From Adiantum capillus-veneris (taxonomy: Eukaryota; Streptophyta; Polypodiopsida; Polypodiales; Pteridaceae), in assembly GCA_014529385.2 (NCBI GenBank), contig CM043963.1:69642912-69706911 (forward strand): a stretch of DNA of 64,000 bases. Reading direction: 5' to 3'. The notes under the pieces are model-generated. The model did not search any database and was not told where the DNA came from. It saw only the letters and a program-made list of their open reading frames with translations. Below, in pieces: positions 12,301 to 23,792 of the stretch. The position numbers were made by a program, and so were the translations under genes. Numbering within the stretch: the stretch's first letter is position 1; every line of letters starts with the position of its first letter.

Positions 12301-12364
<64 letters not shown>

Positions 12365-12554
12365 GTCTCTGTGTTGAGTGGGCAAGTGGGAAGTCTCTCT
12401 CCTCTCACTCCATTGGTGTGTTCCCTGTCTCGGCCAGGTGGATTGTGTAAGCCGAGTGGTGCCCCATAGTGTGTGTGTGTGTGTGTGTATATCCTTCCAA
12501 GAGTGTGTGTCGAGTCAGTATAGAGGCGTTCTGTGTGTTTCCATCCCGCTCACA
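11862..12554 (+). repeat. 3' LTR of the Tat-type element, internally deleted
   Basis: About 693 bases, TGTTAGGAG...CCCGCTCACA. Relative to the 5' LTR it lacks about 500 bases between two GTGTG sites and instead has a (GT)n tract of about 57 bases (12303-12359). GCGC target duplication follows at 12555-12558. Confidence 0.85.
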
Positions 12555-13484
12555 GCGCATTCCAATACCTGAAGCTCCAACCTTACAACAGTACCGGTCC
12601 CCTTTGTGCATGTCCTCCACAAAACCCCAGTCCTGTTCTAAAAGCCTTCCTAATTCCTCGTAATGCACATCTTTACATACAAGCATTGTGGTAGTCTCCA
12701 CAAATCCAAACTCTTTAAAAATGTGCACAAAAGAATGAATAGGCAAACACCAACTAAAGCCCACAGACCTAGAAGCTTTAGAGTATTTCAAAGAGTTTTG
12801 GACATCTATTATCATCTTTTGCTTGAAAGATGCTATTGACCACTAATCTGGCACCGGCCACTCCATACTTAATAAGGAAGATACTTTGATGGGTCCAAGC
12901 ATTCCAAAAGCTTGTGTAGAAGTAGGGACAATATAGGAGTGAGAATAGAAGAAAATCCTTCTTTGAACCAGTTTGGTTGGGCAAAGATGTGGGAACATTG
13001 TTGCTCCAATATCCGCATGTATAGCATTGAATGTGCCGGAGAGACTATGTAGTGGCTGCTCCTCCACCAACGTGGATGGAAATGTGACTATAAATGCATG
13101 ACAAATCTTAAGTATAGATCCATAATAACATTACGCTGTGATTTCACACCTAACTTTGTATTCTCAAAACATGTACTTACAATGTGTTGGAAATCGAGGT
13201 GGTTGTTGCAATTGCATGGTTGACATTGAGAAAACATGTTGCACAATGGCTATAGTCCCCTTGTCTTTGCAGTTCTTGAAGCCAAGGAGCTTTCCTTTCC
13301 AATGAAGATCCAAGTTTGCACGATTCCGCACACGATGAGGGCCAATAGCAGATGGTTGCATGTATACCCAAGCACCTTTGGTGAACTCTTGTGGCACCCA
13401 CTCATCATCTATACCTCTAGTGTTGTGGAATGCAAGTACTGTGACCTCATCCTTTGGCTACCTTTGTGAAATAGAGTTGGCCAT

Positions 13485-14189
13485 GGTTGAGCAAAGAAAA
13501 TTAGGAGGAGGAGCAGGACCTTGCTTGTTGCTACAATGTAGGTGGGATAAAGTGATATGAGAAGGTGGTTAACCCTTGTGGCAATGGGAGGAGAAGGTGG
13601 ATAACCCTTGCTTGGTGTGGCAATGGAAGGTGGTAGGGAAGGAGAGAGGAGCTTCCTTGCTGCAGGAATGGAGATGGTGTAGCGAGAGAGTGTTGAAGTA
13701 GAGGATGAGTGTGATGGTTGCAACCAAGGAGGGGTTGGAAAAGGGGTTCTAGAGAGAGAAAATAACTTTTTGCCTAAAGACTACTTTTGGGGGAGCTCTG
13801 GATAGTAAAAAAAGATTTTTCAAAAGTTTTTTTTTTAAAATTGAATTTTTGGGTTTTTGGGTGCACGTTTTGACTTATTAAGGTCAAAAAATGCTTTTTT
13901 GACCATAAAATAAATTTAGCGAGGTTTTAAGAAGATAAAATTTGAGTTTTGAAAATTTTCAAATTTTTTGGTTTTTTTCATAACCGGATCAAAAAGGAGG
14001 GAAGTTGGAGGTTCCATATGCCCCCCCCCCTCCTCACTAGGTAAGAGCCCATTTAAAAAGTGTAACGCTACTTTGTCCCCCTACATTTTTGAGGGCATAG
14101 AGTGTGTCCACCACCCTCTTCTCATTGGCTGGCCTCTAATTAACCTTAATCCCAAAGGGCCCCTAGAGGGTTCATATGTTTCCTAATGT
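13485..14189. other. Intergenic, purine-rich then AT-rich
   Basis: No gene supported. A perfect short hairpin (GGTCAAAAAA-TGC-TTTTTTGACC) lies at 13882-13904, and a C run at about 14021-14030. Confidence 0.4.
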
Positions 14190-15842
14190 GATGCCACTAG
14201 AAAAACATGGGTTTATGTAACGAAGAGTAAATCCAATGTGTTTTCTATATTTCAAAGATGGAAAGCCTTTGTGGAGAATGAAATGTAGGTACCAAGGGTA
14301 AATGCCTCAAATCCAATAATGGAGGCGCATATTGCAACCAAGCTTCTGAAAGCTTTTGTGATAGAAATGGCAAAAGAAAACCCCAAGGACACCTCAACCA
14401 AACATGGGATTTGGTTGAGTTTCCTAAAGGTAAGTGGCACTTCAGAACAAATGGGTGTACAAGCTGAAGGAAGAAGAAGGCGGGAAGAAAAGGTACAAGT
14501 CGAGACTTGTGGTAAAAGGGTTTTCTAAAAAGAAAGGTATTGACTTCAATGAAATATTTTTTCCTATTGTAAAAATAAACTCAATTAGGCTTTTCTTAAG
14601 CCTTGTGGCTATTCATGATTTAAATCTTGCACAAGTGGATGGAAATATGGCATTCCCTCACAGTTTGCAGATTAAAGAAGAGGTTGTATGGCTTAAAGAG
14701 AGCATCAAGATAGTGGTACTTGAAGTTCGATTGATGGATGTTGGATCACGGATTCAGAAGATGCAACTCAGATCATTGCATTTACACAAAGAGTTTAGGA
14801 CATGGGAAGTTCATCATCCTAATGTTGTATGTTGATGACATGCTGATTGCAAGTGCTAACATGCAAGACATCAAAGACCTAAAAGAGGAGCTGTTTAAAT
14901 CTTTTTTAATGAAATATTTAGGTACTACAAAGAGGATAATTGGTATGAAGATATCAAGGGAAAAGACAAATAAGACACTAAAGCTATCTCAAGAGGATTA
15001 CATCAAGAAGGTTCTAGAAAGGTTTGCAATGCAAGATGCAAAATCCATGTCTACACCTTTGGTTAGTCTCTTTAAACTAACCAAGGATATGTGTCCAAAG
15101 ACACAAGAGGAGATAGCCTATATGTCTAAAGTTCCATATCTTGCAGTGGTAGGTTCTCTAATGTATGCTATGGTCTGATCAAGATGAGATATTGCACATG
15201 TAGTGGGAAGGTTTATTGATAACTCAGGTAAAAAGCATTGGCAAGCTATGAAGTGGATACTTAGGTATCTAAAGGGGACAACCACATATGCTTTGTATTT
15301 TTGAGGAGCTCAAAATTCCTTGCAAGGGTATGTTGATGTAGATATGGCAGGTGACAAAGACACTCAAAGGAGCACTACTTGGTACGTCGTCCACAATTGG
15401 AGGCATAGCAATAAGTTAGGCTTCAAAATCTACAGAAAGTGGTCTCACTTTCTACCACGGAAGCATAATATGTAGTAATGATGGAGTCAAGCAAAGAGAT
15501 TCTGTGGCTTCACAAATTCTTAGAAGAGCTTGGATTTAGACAATACAATTGTGTCTTATACAGTGATAGCCAAAGCACTATCCATCTTGCAAAGAACTTA
15601 GTCTTTCATTCAAGGACAAAGCACATTGAGGTGAGAAATCACTTCCTACGTACTCTTTTGGAAGAGTGACAGCTAAATCTAGGAAAGGTGCATACAAGTG
15701 AAAAACCTGCACACATCTTTACAAAGGTGTTCAACAAGGAGAAGTTGAGATTTTGCTCATCTTCAATCAGCATTCAAGGATAAGAAGCCAGGATGGAAAG
15801 CACTCACAGGTTTGGCTTGGAGATCAGTCTCCAAGTGGGAGA
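14190..15842 (+). pseudogene. Ty1/copia pol remnant (integrase piece, RT, RNase H)
   Basis: It begins with an integrase-like scrap (RKTWVYVTKSKSNVFSIFQR, WKAFVENEM), then jumps to reverse transcriptase: LQNKWVYKLKEEEGG, YKSRLVVKGFSKKKG, LMLYVDDMLIAS (active site kept), TLKLSQEDYIKKVLERF, GSLMYAM. RNase H follows (MMESSKEILWLHKFLEELGF, LYSDSQSTIHLAKN, RTKHIEVRNHFLR). Frameshifts and stops are frequent and the 5' half of the element is missing. The order integrase then RT/RNase H is copia. Confidence 0.9.
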
Positions 15843-15843
15843 T

Positions 15844-16476
15844 TATTAAGTATGGAGCCTGATTTACCTCTTGTAATTTTTTGTATTAAAAATGAACATT
15901 TGTAAGGGCCCCGTTATGAGGAGAAGCCATCGTCCCGTGAAGAAAAATTACTCATCGAAAACCAAAATTTTCACGACCAGTCTTGAGCAAAGCTTGAGAC
16001 AGCTAGCTTCACCGAAATATTCCTTTTTGCCAAAATATTATGGACAAACGACGGTCGAAAAGTGGTCAAAAAATTGCCGGTCGGTGGCCGGTAGTCAATG
16101 GCCAGTGGGGGCGAGTGGTTGGAAGTCAATGGTCGGTGGCCGATTTTAAAGTCGGGCTTGTCTTCTCAAGAGCGGCCACACAGGGCGGATTGGAAAGTCC
16201 TTTTGGACTTGTCTACACAAGGGCGGATACACACGGTTGCCCCTCATGAAAGAAGGCATCCCTTTTGGCTTATAAAAGGAGACCATTTTTAGACACATTT
16301 TGGAGTGTTAAGTTAAAGCAAGAAGGTGGGTGTGATGTGGTGAGAGTGTCAGAAGGCCGGAGCTCTATTAAGGGTATAATCTCTTTGTAACCTACTTCTT
16401 GTTTGAAGTACTAAAGCCATTGAGTGGCTGCTTTCTCGTGGATATAGGTCACATTGGGTGAACCACGTATATCGTG

Positions 16477-16531
<55 letters not shown>

Positions 16532-16613
16532 AATCTCTCATGTGTGATAATTTGTCTCTCTCCACTAAGTAAACTACTCATTCATCTACTTATCTATGTC
16601 CTATTTCCTAACA
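15844..16613 (+). repeat. 3' LTR of the Ty1/copia remnant
   Basis: It follows the polypurine tract CCAAGTGGGAGATTA. The start reads TATTAAG, i.e. the usual terminal TG appears as TA. The LTR has a TATA box (TATAAAAG, 16271-16278), a downstream (TC)n tract (16481-16525) and ends ...TTTCCTAACA. About 770 bases. No matching 5' LTR is in the window. Confidence 0.75.
16271..16278 (+). promoter_or_regulatory. LTR TATA box
   Basis: TATAAAAG in a GGCTTATAAAAGGAG context inside the copia LTR. Confidence 0.6.
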
Positions 16614-16984
16614 CTGTGGTCTCTCCATAGCCATATACAATTTTTGAATTGGTGCCATGTTTGGTGGATATCTTTACATGGATTGTCCATGTTGTCTCAT
16701 TGGCACATACTGGACATTTTTGTCATATTTGGGCCTATAATAACACTCGTTTGTTTTGTGGTTTTTCTATTTTTCTTGGATGGCACATTATTTTAACACT
16801 CTATGTTTTCCCATAGGTTGTACCTGCGCTGGGCTGGCCCTCTCATAGGCATCCTTTGCATGTTATTCATCATGTCATTCATGCACTTAAGCATGTCCTC
16901 CATGGCATAATAAAAGCTTCCATAGTTGGTCATACTTGTATTGGCACAATAGATGTGGTTTGCTAACTCTGTGTATCCTGAACA

Positions 16985-17400
16985 GTTCTTTCCTCATTGT
17001 ACATCTCGCAATTATCACTCAAGTCAATCGCGTCCAGGCTGTATACTTCCCACATTGTATGTTTTTAACTATACAAAATGGCATGCAATTCCTTATTAAT
17101 CAATCCTTCTAGGAATAGTGATACAAGCCTCTCCTCGATTGGAATTTCTAACTCCGGCCATCTATTATTGTATTGTCTCATCCGACTCTCACGGTTTCTC
17201 CTCTTTTTCGTTTGAAGGTGTAGATTTGTGCCACGGTGCTATGCTTGATTCCCATTTTCAAGCAAGCGGCAACAAATCTCATAGACAAAGTAGTTAGATT
17301 GGTTATTGATCCAAGATGTATAGTCTGAAACCAAGTCAAAGCCTTGCCTTCTAAGGTCATCCCAAACCCCTCAAATTGCATATGGAAGTTTTTTATACGT
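16985..17400 (-). pseudogene. Ty3/gypsy gag fragment
   Basis: The minus strand encodes MQFEGFGMTLEGKALTWFQT ... GSITNLTTLSMRFVAACLK ... KRKRGETVR and, after a frameshift, RQYNNRWPELEIPIEERLVS and LFLEGLINKELHAILY. This is the classic gag arrangement (WF...L...F, then the EERL-LEGL block). No LTR or pol is seen with it. Confidence 0.7.
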
Positions 17401-17944
17401 TCAAGTGGTCATACGGATCCCTGATTCGCTATATATTTTGAAACATTTTTAGAAATTATTTGGTCTAACTCTACGGTGATTCTCAACACCCACTCTCCTA
17501 GATGGTGTTTCTTACATTAAGCCTTCAAACCAGTAGCTTGGTAGGTGTGACTCGTGTAGACTCCTTCTTGTTCTTGTGTCACTCATTCTCTCCCTGTTAA
17601 AGGTGGTTTCCACTTCTCTAACCCCATTTCTATCATTGAGGTGACTGCATCAGGTTGTACTTCCCCGCTGATTAGCCATACTATCTAATGCTCTCTCGTT
17701 TGGCCCCAAGTTTTGTTCTATTCTCGATATTGTTCCAATAATGATTTCTTGAGTTGAGTATCCCTGGTATTTTGTCTATTCAATCTCCTTTGGATTCATC
17801 ACCCGAAGGATTCATCATGGAAAACTTACCGCACCACATAAGTGCAGGGGAGGGGGTTTTTACAAGTTACATAAGCGTATAAGTTAGGGGTAGGCCCCCA
17901 ATAATATATCTCCCAAGGTTAGAAATAAGGGAGGGGGTATCATA

Positions 17945-17948
<4 letters not shown>
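17401..17948. other. Decayed sequence next to the gag fragment
   Basis: No open gene. It may be the upstream part of the same minus-strand element, but no motif is readable. Confidence 0.3.
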
Positions 17949-17980
<32 letters not shown>

Positions 17981-17989
17981 GAAGTGAGA
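17949..17989 (+). repeat. Run of 41 G
   Basis: An uninterrupted poly(G) of 41 bases followed by AGAAGTGAG. The exact length is liable to assembly or polymerase error. Confidence 0.9.
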
Positions 17990-19259
17990 AAAGGGGAAAA
18001 TGAGAGGATTTTTTTGTGTTTCAAACTCATGGCTTTCCAAAAGGGTCTACCCTCCGACTTGTGAGTTAATAGCTACAAAGATACATGCAAGCACTAACAT
18101 TGCTTTGTATCAATTGCTTGTTTTGTTATTATAGTTCATTTGTAGAGAGATGAAAGCTATAAAAAGTTTTTATAGATGCAAGTTTACACAAAGAACCTAG
18201 CACAACTTTATAACCATGTTTCTTGAGTAATTTAGATGGGTCAAAATTGGACAAGTAGCTATAGTGTAGGCTGAACGGGTACATGGTTTGAAAGTCAAAC
18301 TAAGACACATTGAGGGTACATCTAGTTATCAACAAAAGTGATTTCTTAGTGTGTTGCCAACCACCATGCTACACGCTCTTTGACTAGTTTTACTCATTTA
18401 CATTAGTAAGATAGGGGTATAATAGTTTTTTGCATTGATTGTCATATAAGTGTAGAAAGGGGAGTCATATTTTCTAATATGAGTCGTATATAGGGGTTTT
18501 ATCAAAATTGTCCACTCGCAAGTGGCATCTCGTTTTGTATATAGAGTGAATCCCTTGGGAGTCATCATAACAAAATTATTGTTATAGCAATCCCTAAAGA
18601 GGTAGGCAAGAAGGTCTACTAGTCCCTTCTCTTTTATCTTGAATATATACATGATTTTCAAGAGTGCCAACTTATGGCATGAGCAATCTAGATCAAATCC
18701 ATAACATTGTTGTCCTCCTAACAATAGACCCTAAGCCTTGGGTTGTTGGTTGGTATATGCTTGAGAGGTTTGTCCTCTATTAAATCATTTCCTTTTCATA
18801 GTCATGTTTGAAACCAGAGTGTCAACCTCCAATCCCCATCTGTCCACAGTGTCTGGATTTTGTATTTTGAGGTCTTGCACTCCGTTTTGGTCCATGTGGA
18901 AGGTATCTTGCTTGTTTTCTATAACCTCTCTTCGATTTCAACGATATAGTTGTCTACCCTTACAACATAATCCTCGTTAGGATCCAAATATCTGGGTATC
19001 ATGCTTATTAGTGTTAAAAAGGCATTGGGAAAAGTTTTGACTCAAATTTGGGCCTTGTAAGAAATACCATGTCAGTGTAGAGAGAGATAATAGAGAATTC
19101 ATTTTAACCCTTTTTCATACATGTTTTTTGAAATGTGGATATCTTATTCATATAAGGTACATTTATTAAAAAACCAAGAAAGTATTTCAATCATGATAAC
19201 ACTTCACTATGTGTGGAGGCTACTGAATTCAATGCCAAATATCTCCATCTTCTGCATTT
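17990..19259. other. Intergenic, one unrecognised open frame
   Basis: A 108-codon minus frame at 18398-18724 (MLGGQQCYGFDLDCSCHKLA) has no recognised motif. The rest shows nothing supportable. Confidence 0.35.
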
Positions 19260-20774
19260 TTGAAAACTAAACTCTATTTCCTCGCCTCCTTCTTCCCCCC
19301 TATTCCCTCCTTTTTTCTCTCACGCACGCGCATGATATTCAAATTGCCATTCTTCTACAATCCTCACCTCTTTCTACACACAGTTTTGATCAGTCATGTC
19401 TCAGTTGACACTTCTAGCTTCTCCACAAGAAACTTCTACGAGGAATATGAGAGATGTATATCACATGCACATAGAGATCTCTCAAGAGTATGTACCCCTT
19501 TGCAAGAAAAACAAATAGCAGATGCTTGTTAAAGCTTCAAAGGAGAACTTAAGACCACAGGGCATGACAAATGTGGACCTTTGGCTGGACAAAATAATGT
19601 ATCCAAAGCATCCCATCACAAACTCCACTCCACCTTTTAAGGATATTACATCCTTAGTGAACTATGTCTAAGCTGTCCACCATGGCTTGTATGGATACAC
19701 TAAGTAGTTGGTTGTAAGAAATGATATTCTTCAACAAGAAAGAGATAACGTATACATGAGAATGTCCGCTTACACTACAAAGTTGTGCAATGTTCTCAAC
19801 AGGTTGAAGGCAGCAAGGAGACCATCAAGGAGCTTACACAACAAGTCAGAGAAAAAAAAAACAGCGCTAGGTCTTCGCCAAAGAGAAAGAAAACTAAGAT
19901 ACATCGAGGACTTGAAAGTTGTCTCAATAGGAATCAAGAAAAAAGTACAAGCCATCAAGTGGGTGCATCTATCCTTCTTAGGTTTATATTCATAAACTCT
20001 CACATCTCTTATTGCTAACATGCTTCCACAGATCTTTGCTTCACCCTGACAAGGATATGGAGCGCAACACAACCACCTCCTTGACCCATTACGGGCTCAT
20101 ATTGAATCACAAAAATGTAGCTGGCCTTTTGGATGATAAGCTCTATGATAAGATCATTGCTAAGCAGCTTGACATCCTTTTACAATAGAACCAACTCTCT
20201 ACACAAGATGTTTAATCAATTTTGGATGAAGTTCGTATATCCAATAAGGGATATGCTGCCATTTTCAAGTATGTAGCATCATTTGCAGTGTTGTTCCACT
20301 AGAAAAGGGTTTTGCATCATTTGCAGTGTTGTTCCAATAGAAAAGGGTTTTGATTCCTAACTCCTCTTACTCAGGTCTATGCAAAGACAGGTCAAAAAGC
20401 TCTACATTAAGCGCACGCTACTTCCAAACCCTTTTTGTATTCAAAAAAAAAGATGGGAAGTCAACGAGGAGGTGCTTCAAAATTGAAGAAGTCCTTTCCA
20501 CATTGAATCGACATACAGATTTCCAGAAGGAGAAGAAATGTTCTATGACAGCTATAATAATATTTTTTATGATATGATCGCGATGCAGCCATACATTATG
20601 CAATTGTTCGATGTTACTCATGAAGAGTGCAACGGTGTCCTGAAGTTTGTCATCAAGCTAGATGAGTGTGAGCTTGTAAAGGAGACAAAGGTTGACCGAG
20701 TCATAATTACACTTATCAATAGAGCTCTAGATGCAAGCATTGGATCAGATGATCCTCGAAATTGTGCAATCTGA
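19260..20774 (+). pseudogene. Decayed multi-part gene, family unknown
   Basis: A plus-strand coding signal can be followed through frame changes: YEEYERCISHAHRDLSRVC; NLRPQGMTNVDLWLDKIMYP; VVRNDILQQERDNVYMRMSA (with TAA and TAG stops just before it); a lysine-rich coiled-coil-like stretch ETIKELTQQVREKKNSA; then DKLYDKIIAKQLDILLQ, SILDEVRISNKGYAAIFKYV, and a C-terminal part MFYDSYNNIFYDMIAMQPYI ... LDECELVKETKVDRVIITLI ending at 20774. The chain is too broken for a domain call. A 38-base tandem duplication (20276-20351) lies inside it. Confidence 0.45.
20276..20351 (+). repeat. 38-bp tandem duplication
   Basis: GCATCATTTGCAGTGTTGTT... occurs twice back to back, 20276-20313 and 20314-20351, with one difference. 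A 38-base step disrupts the reading frame of the surrounding relic. Confidence 0.85.
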
Positions 20775-22442
20775 GCACAAAATTTTCCTTCTTGCGACGT
20801 TCAAGGTGATTAGAAGTTATGTTTAAGATAATTTATCGTTATGTTTTAGTTGAATGCTTTTGAATGTGTATTATAAAAATTTCAAAATTTCCTTTCAAGT
20901 GCCCACTAAGAGATTTGATAAATTGAATTGGGTTTTCATCAAACAAACATACCAGAAACAATAAGCGAATAGAGAAATGGAAAGAAATTGGATGTGGAGG
21001 GCATGGGATCCTACAATGTAGAGTGGCACATGGCTGGAGGCCTAAAAACCTTGAAATGCATGCACAATGTTTCCAAATGAGAAACAAGCAAAAGCCCTTT
21101 CTTGTATTGCAGGGGAGGGGTTCACATCCTTGACAAACCATTTTGGAGAAGAGCTCCGGATAGGCATCTGAACGACCCTAACTTTCGACCCATTTTGGAT
21201 ATCCCACTATCTAGAGTACACATATGTACAATGCATGCACTTTGTAGAATAATAGAAAAACTAATGTCTCTCTCTGCATCTGGTTTTCCTAAACCACTCG
21301 ACCTCTCTCAAGGGCAATCTCAGCCTTAGAGACAGCTTTCTCAGAAATGGGTTTGCACGGAGTAAGATAGAGCAGGATGAGAAGAGATCAAAAATGGCCG
21401 AGATGTACCAGAGAAGTTGTCCATTTGGTAGTGTGAAAGCTCGACTCTTCCTTTCAATTCCCACAACTGGACGACAACACAAAATCCAAAGTGCACAAGA
21501 AAGACAAGCATTGAGATACAACAGGTGGAAAAAACTACACAATGTTGTAAATTGACCATGCAGACAATGGTGCAGCAAGGACTCACAAAGAAAAGGTGGA
21601 AAACCTTGGATGCAATATTCAAATTTTGCGAAGTTGTGGAGACCTTCCACGAGACATTCATAAGTGCGTGGACAAATCAACATATTACTCACTACGTGGT
21701 ACTGTAATTGGTCTGATATGATAATATTTTGAATTGCAAGTACTCATCCTTATAATGTCTGCATGCTTTGTGTGCAGCGCATTATCTGTAATCACATGCC
21801 TTGGTTTGCAAGGCAATATGGAAGCTTAGGTGTTTGGTCTACATAGGGCATGGAAAAAACCCACTACCAAGCCCGTACTCGTTATTTCAGTCACACTCAA
21901 CATGGAGGTGGTGCGGACAAAGCAAATAGCTTACACGAGCTACACCAATGGACGTATCAAAAACTAATGCACATGTCACATCACAAGGAGAAAGTCAAAC
22001 AAAGTCAGATTGGCCATGCAATGAGCTTAGCCAAAAACCGATTAAGAAAGAAGATATGGGAGTTATTTTCTGTGGCTAGATAACATGCGGATTGGCGGCT
22101 ACAAAAACAACGCGTGGGAAGGGTTTGGACAACACTATTGAGAGTTATGCCATAACTTTCATCTATAGCAAGATCCAAACACCAACTTAATGTATCTAGA
22201 AAAATCGATGTAATTTAAACTTTTCATATTGTGTATGATGGTTGGAACAAAATTAAAAATATTGCAAGACATTGATACTCTATCATTTCAACTTTTCATA
22301 ATGTGAATGATGATTGCAAGAAAAAAAGTACATTGCAAGACATTGTTGCATAATCAATATAGCTTTAATGCATAAAACAAATACATTCTATTTATTTCTA
22401 GTGATCATCTAAAAATGATACAAAATATTTTGGCCTCTTGCA
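20775..22442. other. Intergenic, nothing recognised
   Basis: Open frames at 21261-21692 (minus) and 21850-22083 (plus; MEKTHYQARTRYFSHTQHGG) show no motif. I see no repeat or RNA gene. Confidence 0.4.
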
Positions 22443-23058
22443 CTAATTTGAAGGAACCTCTTCCTCCTGCCTTTGTCTCTTTGAATGACATGTTTTGTCA
22501 TCAGCATCCGTCGCAAACACGTTGAGGTCAAGCAATTGGATCTCCTCAGATGCCTCAACCTGCAAGGTCTCTTCTATAATTTGAATGATTGATTTCTTTT
22601 GTTTTAGCATATCATGTTTTCCATATTGTGGCAACTGGCATGGTTTTGTGATTCCACAAGCTAGACCATACGCAGCATTGAAAAAAGTAGCGATTTTGTA
22701 GGCCATACATGCGAGGTCCTACACCAAAAAATGAGACTGCACTTTCTTGTCTAGCAGGATCACCTTGTCTGCGTTTCATCCGATGGCTACACCTCCTAGG
22801 TATCTTGAGAGTATCTTCAATACAAAAAGAGGGAATTTAGCCTTGTCCTTAGAGAAGCTGGAATGGAAGCAAAGGAAGTTTGGAGCGTTCAAATTCTCCA
22901 AGTACTGACCAAGGGAGGAGTTCTTTCTTAAGTCTCCTTTACCTTGTCCACGGGGATGAGGAACAACTTATCATCATAGACTACGAGCTACGAGAATAAA
23001 ATCCAAGTGTTGGTATATACACATGAAACTCTCATATAGGGATCTAAAAGGGATCCAT
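22443..23058 (-). pseudogene. Decayed two-exon gene, family unknown
   Basis: From an ATG at 23058 (MDPF) a nearby frame reads DPYMRVSCVYTNTWILFS, a TAG, then LVVYDDKLFLIPVDK at 22943. GT..AG brackets only 38 bases (22942-22905), after which YLENLNAPNFLCFHSSFS, KAKFPLFVLKILSRYLGG, MAYKIATFFNAAYGLACG and an acidic/basic tail (CHSKRQRQEEEVPSN) follow to 22443. Further TGA and TAG stops lie near 22780 and at 22709. No domain is recognised. Confidence 0.45.
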
Positions 23059-23303
23059 TTGTGGAGAGAGGTAAGAAAACTTGGGTTGTTGGTTAGGGTG
23101 AAGGTAGGAATGCACTGGCTAACACTAGGGAGTATGAATGGGGACTCACGGGGCGCCTATCTATAGACTCCTTAAGAAATCAACCAGTTCATTTTAGTCA
23201 CCCTTATGATTGTATTAGTAACGGTGCAATGAATGCAACACAAAGATCGAGGAAAGCTCAACCATCCCTATGACACGTGTCCTGGTTGGGTGAGTAGCGT
23301 AGC

Positions 23304-23311
23304 TATATAAA
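23304..23311 (+). promoter_or_regulatory. TATA box of small lysine-rich gene
   Basis: TATATAAA in GCTATATAAAGTGCC, 51 bases upstream of the ATG at 23362. Confidence 0.5.
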
Positions 23312-23361
23312 GTGCCTTGATTGCACACTCTAGAACTTGCTCACATCTACACAACATAGAT

Positions 23362-23552
23362 ATGGAGGACGAGAAGAGAGGAAAGGTGAAGCTTTCCCAA
23401 AAGATGATGGCAAAAATGAAGAAGGTCGAGAAAACGCTAGTGGAGGCGCTCTTCAAAAGGAGTTGAAGAAGAAAAACAAAAGGCAAAGGCTGAGGAAAAC
23501 AGTCTTGCAAAGACCAAGGACAAGAAAACACCAACAATAAAGGAGGAAGAAT
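23362..23552 (+). pseudogene. Small lysine/glutamate-rich protein gene, frameshifted
   Basis: ATG at 23362 gives MEDEKRGKVKLSQKMMAKMK ... VEALFKRS and a stop. One base later a second frame continues VEEEKQKAKAEENSLAKTKD and ends KEEE-stop, keeping the same charged, coiled-coil-like composition. A single-base insertion near 23460 explains both. With the TATA box this looks like a real small gene that recently broke, or a short protein with a shadow frame. Function unknown. Confidence 0.4.
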
Positions 23553-23792
23553 AATAATTGAAATGGACAAACAAGATAGTGCATCGATCACCTCTTTGTC
23601 TTGTGTAATGGAGTCCTTGAAATAATGCAAATGACTTCATATCTTGTTCCTTTGTCTCTGCCTCTTTGTTTCTTTTCTTGGTTACTAATTATGAAGGAAG
23701 AGATTTTATCAAAATGTGTCACACCACAATGCGAGTGGGAGATTTATGTCACATAGTCGTTGCCCTGCTTGCTGTGTGCAGCGATAAAAAAA
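23553..23792. other. Short spacer
   Basis: No gene; leads into the minisatellite. Confidence 0.4.

Larger units (their letters stand above)
4345..12554 (+). mobile_element. Ty3/gypsy LTR retrotransposon, Tat-type, dead
   Basis: The 8.2-kb element has TG...CA LTRs, a 4-5 bp target duplication, a PBS, a 1-kb leader, gag with zinc knuckle, protease, reverse transcriptase, a gypsy RNase H followed by a second RNase H, integrase, and a polypurine tract. Two RNase H domains in series before integrase is the published hallmark of the plant Tat lineage (Ogre/Retand relatives). Many stops and frameshifts and a lesion over the reverse transcriptase active site make it non-autonomous. Several percent LTR mismatch by eye suggests it is not recent. 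It sits inside family A copy 1. Confidence 0.9.
3930..13484 (-). pseudogene. Family A gene, copy 1, split by a retrotransposon
   Basis: The minus-strand gene starts at ATG 13484 (MANSISQR). Exon 1 runs to 13181, a GTAAGT donor opens a 93-base intron (13180-13088, acceptor TTTATAG), and exon 2 runs from 13087 to 12555, then resumes at 4344 and ends at 3930. The 8.2-kb insert is a Ty3 element; joining the flanks with one copy of GCGC gives ...GIGMR-YLKSRTS... in frame. Two TAG codons (13458-13460, 12843-12845) also break the frame. Removing the insert and intron leaves about 415 codons. The N-terminal part has DDEW...KGAWVYMQ; the C-terminal part (FDIAVKMP...VQVNKHWTLSNVQEHL) looks like a beta-grasp segment. 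No family is recognised. A homologue lies at 26958-28118. Confidence 0.65.
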
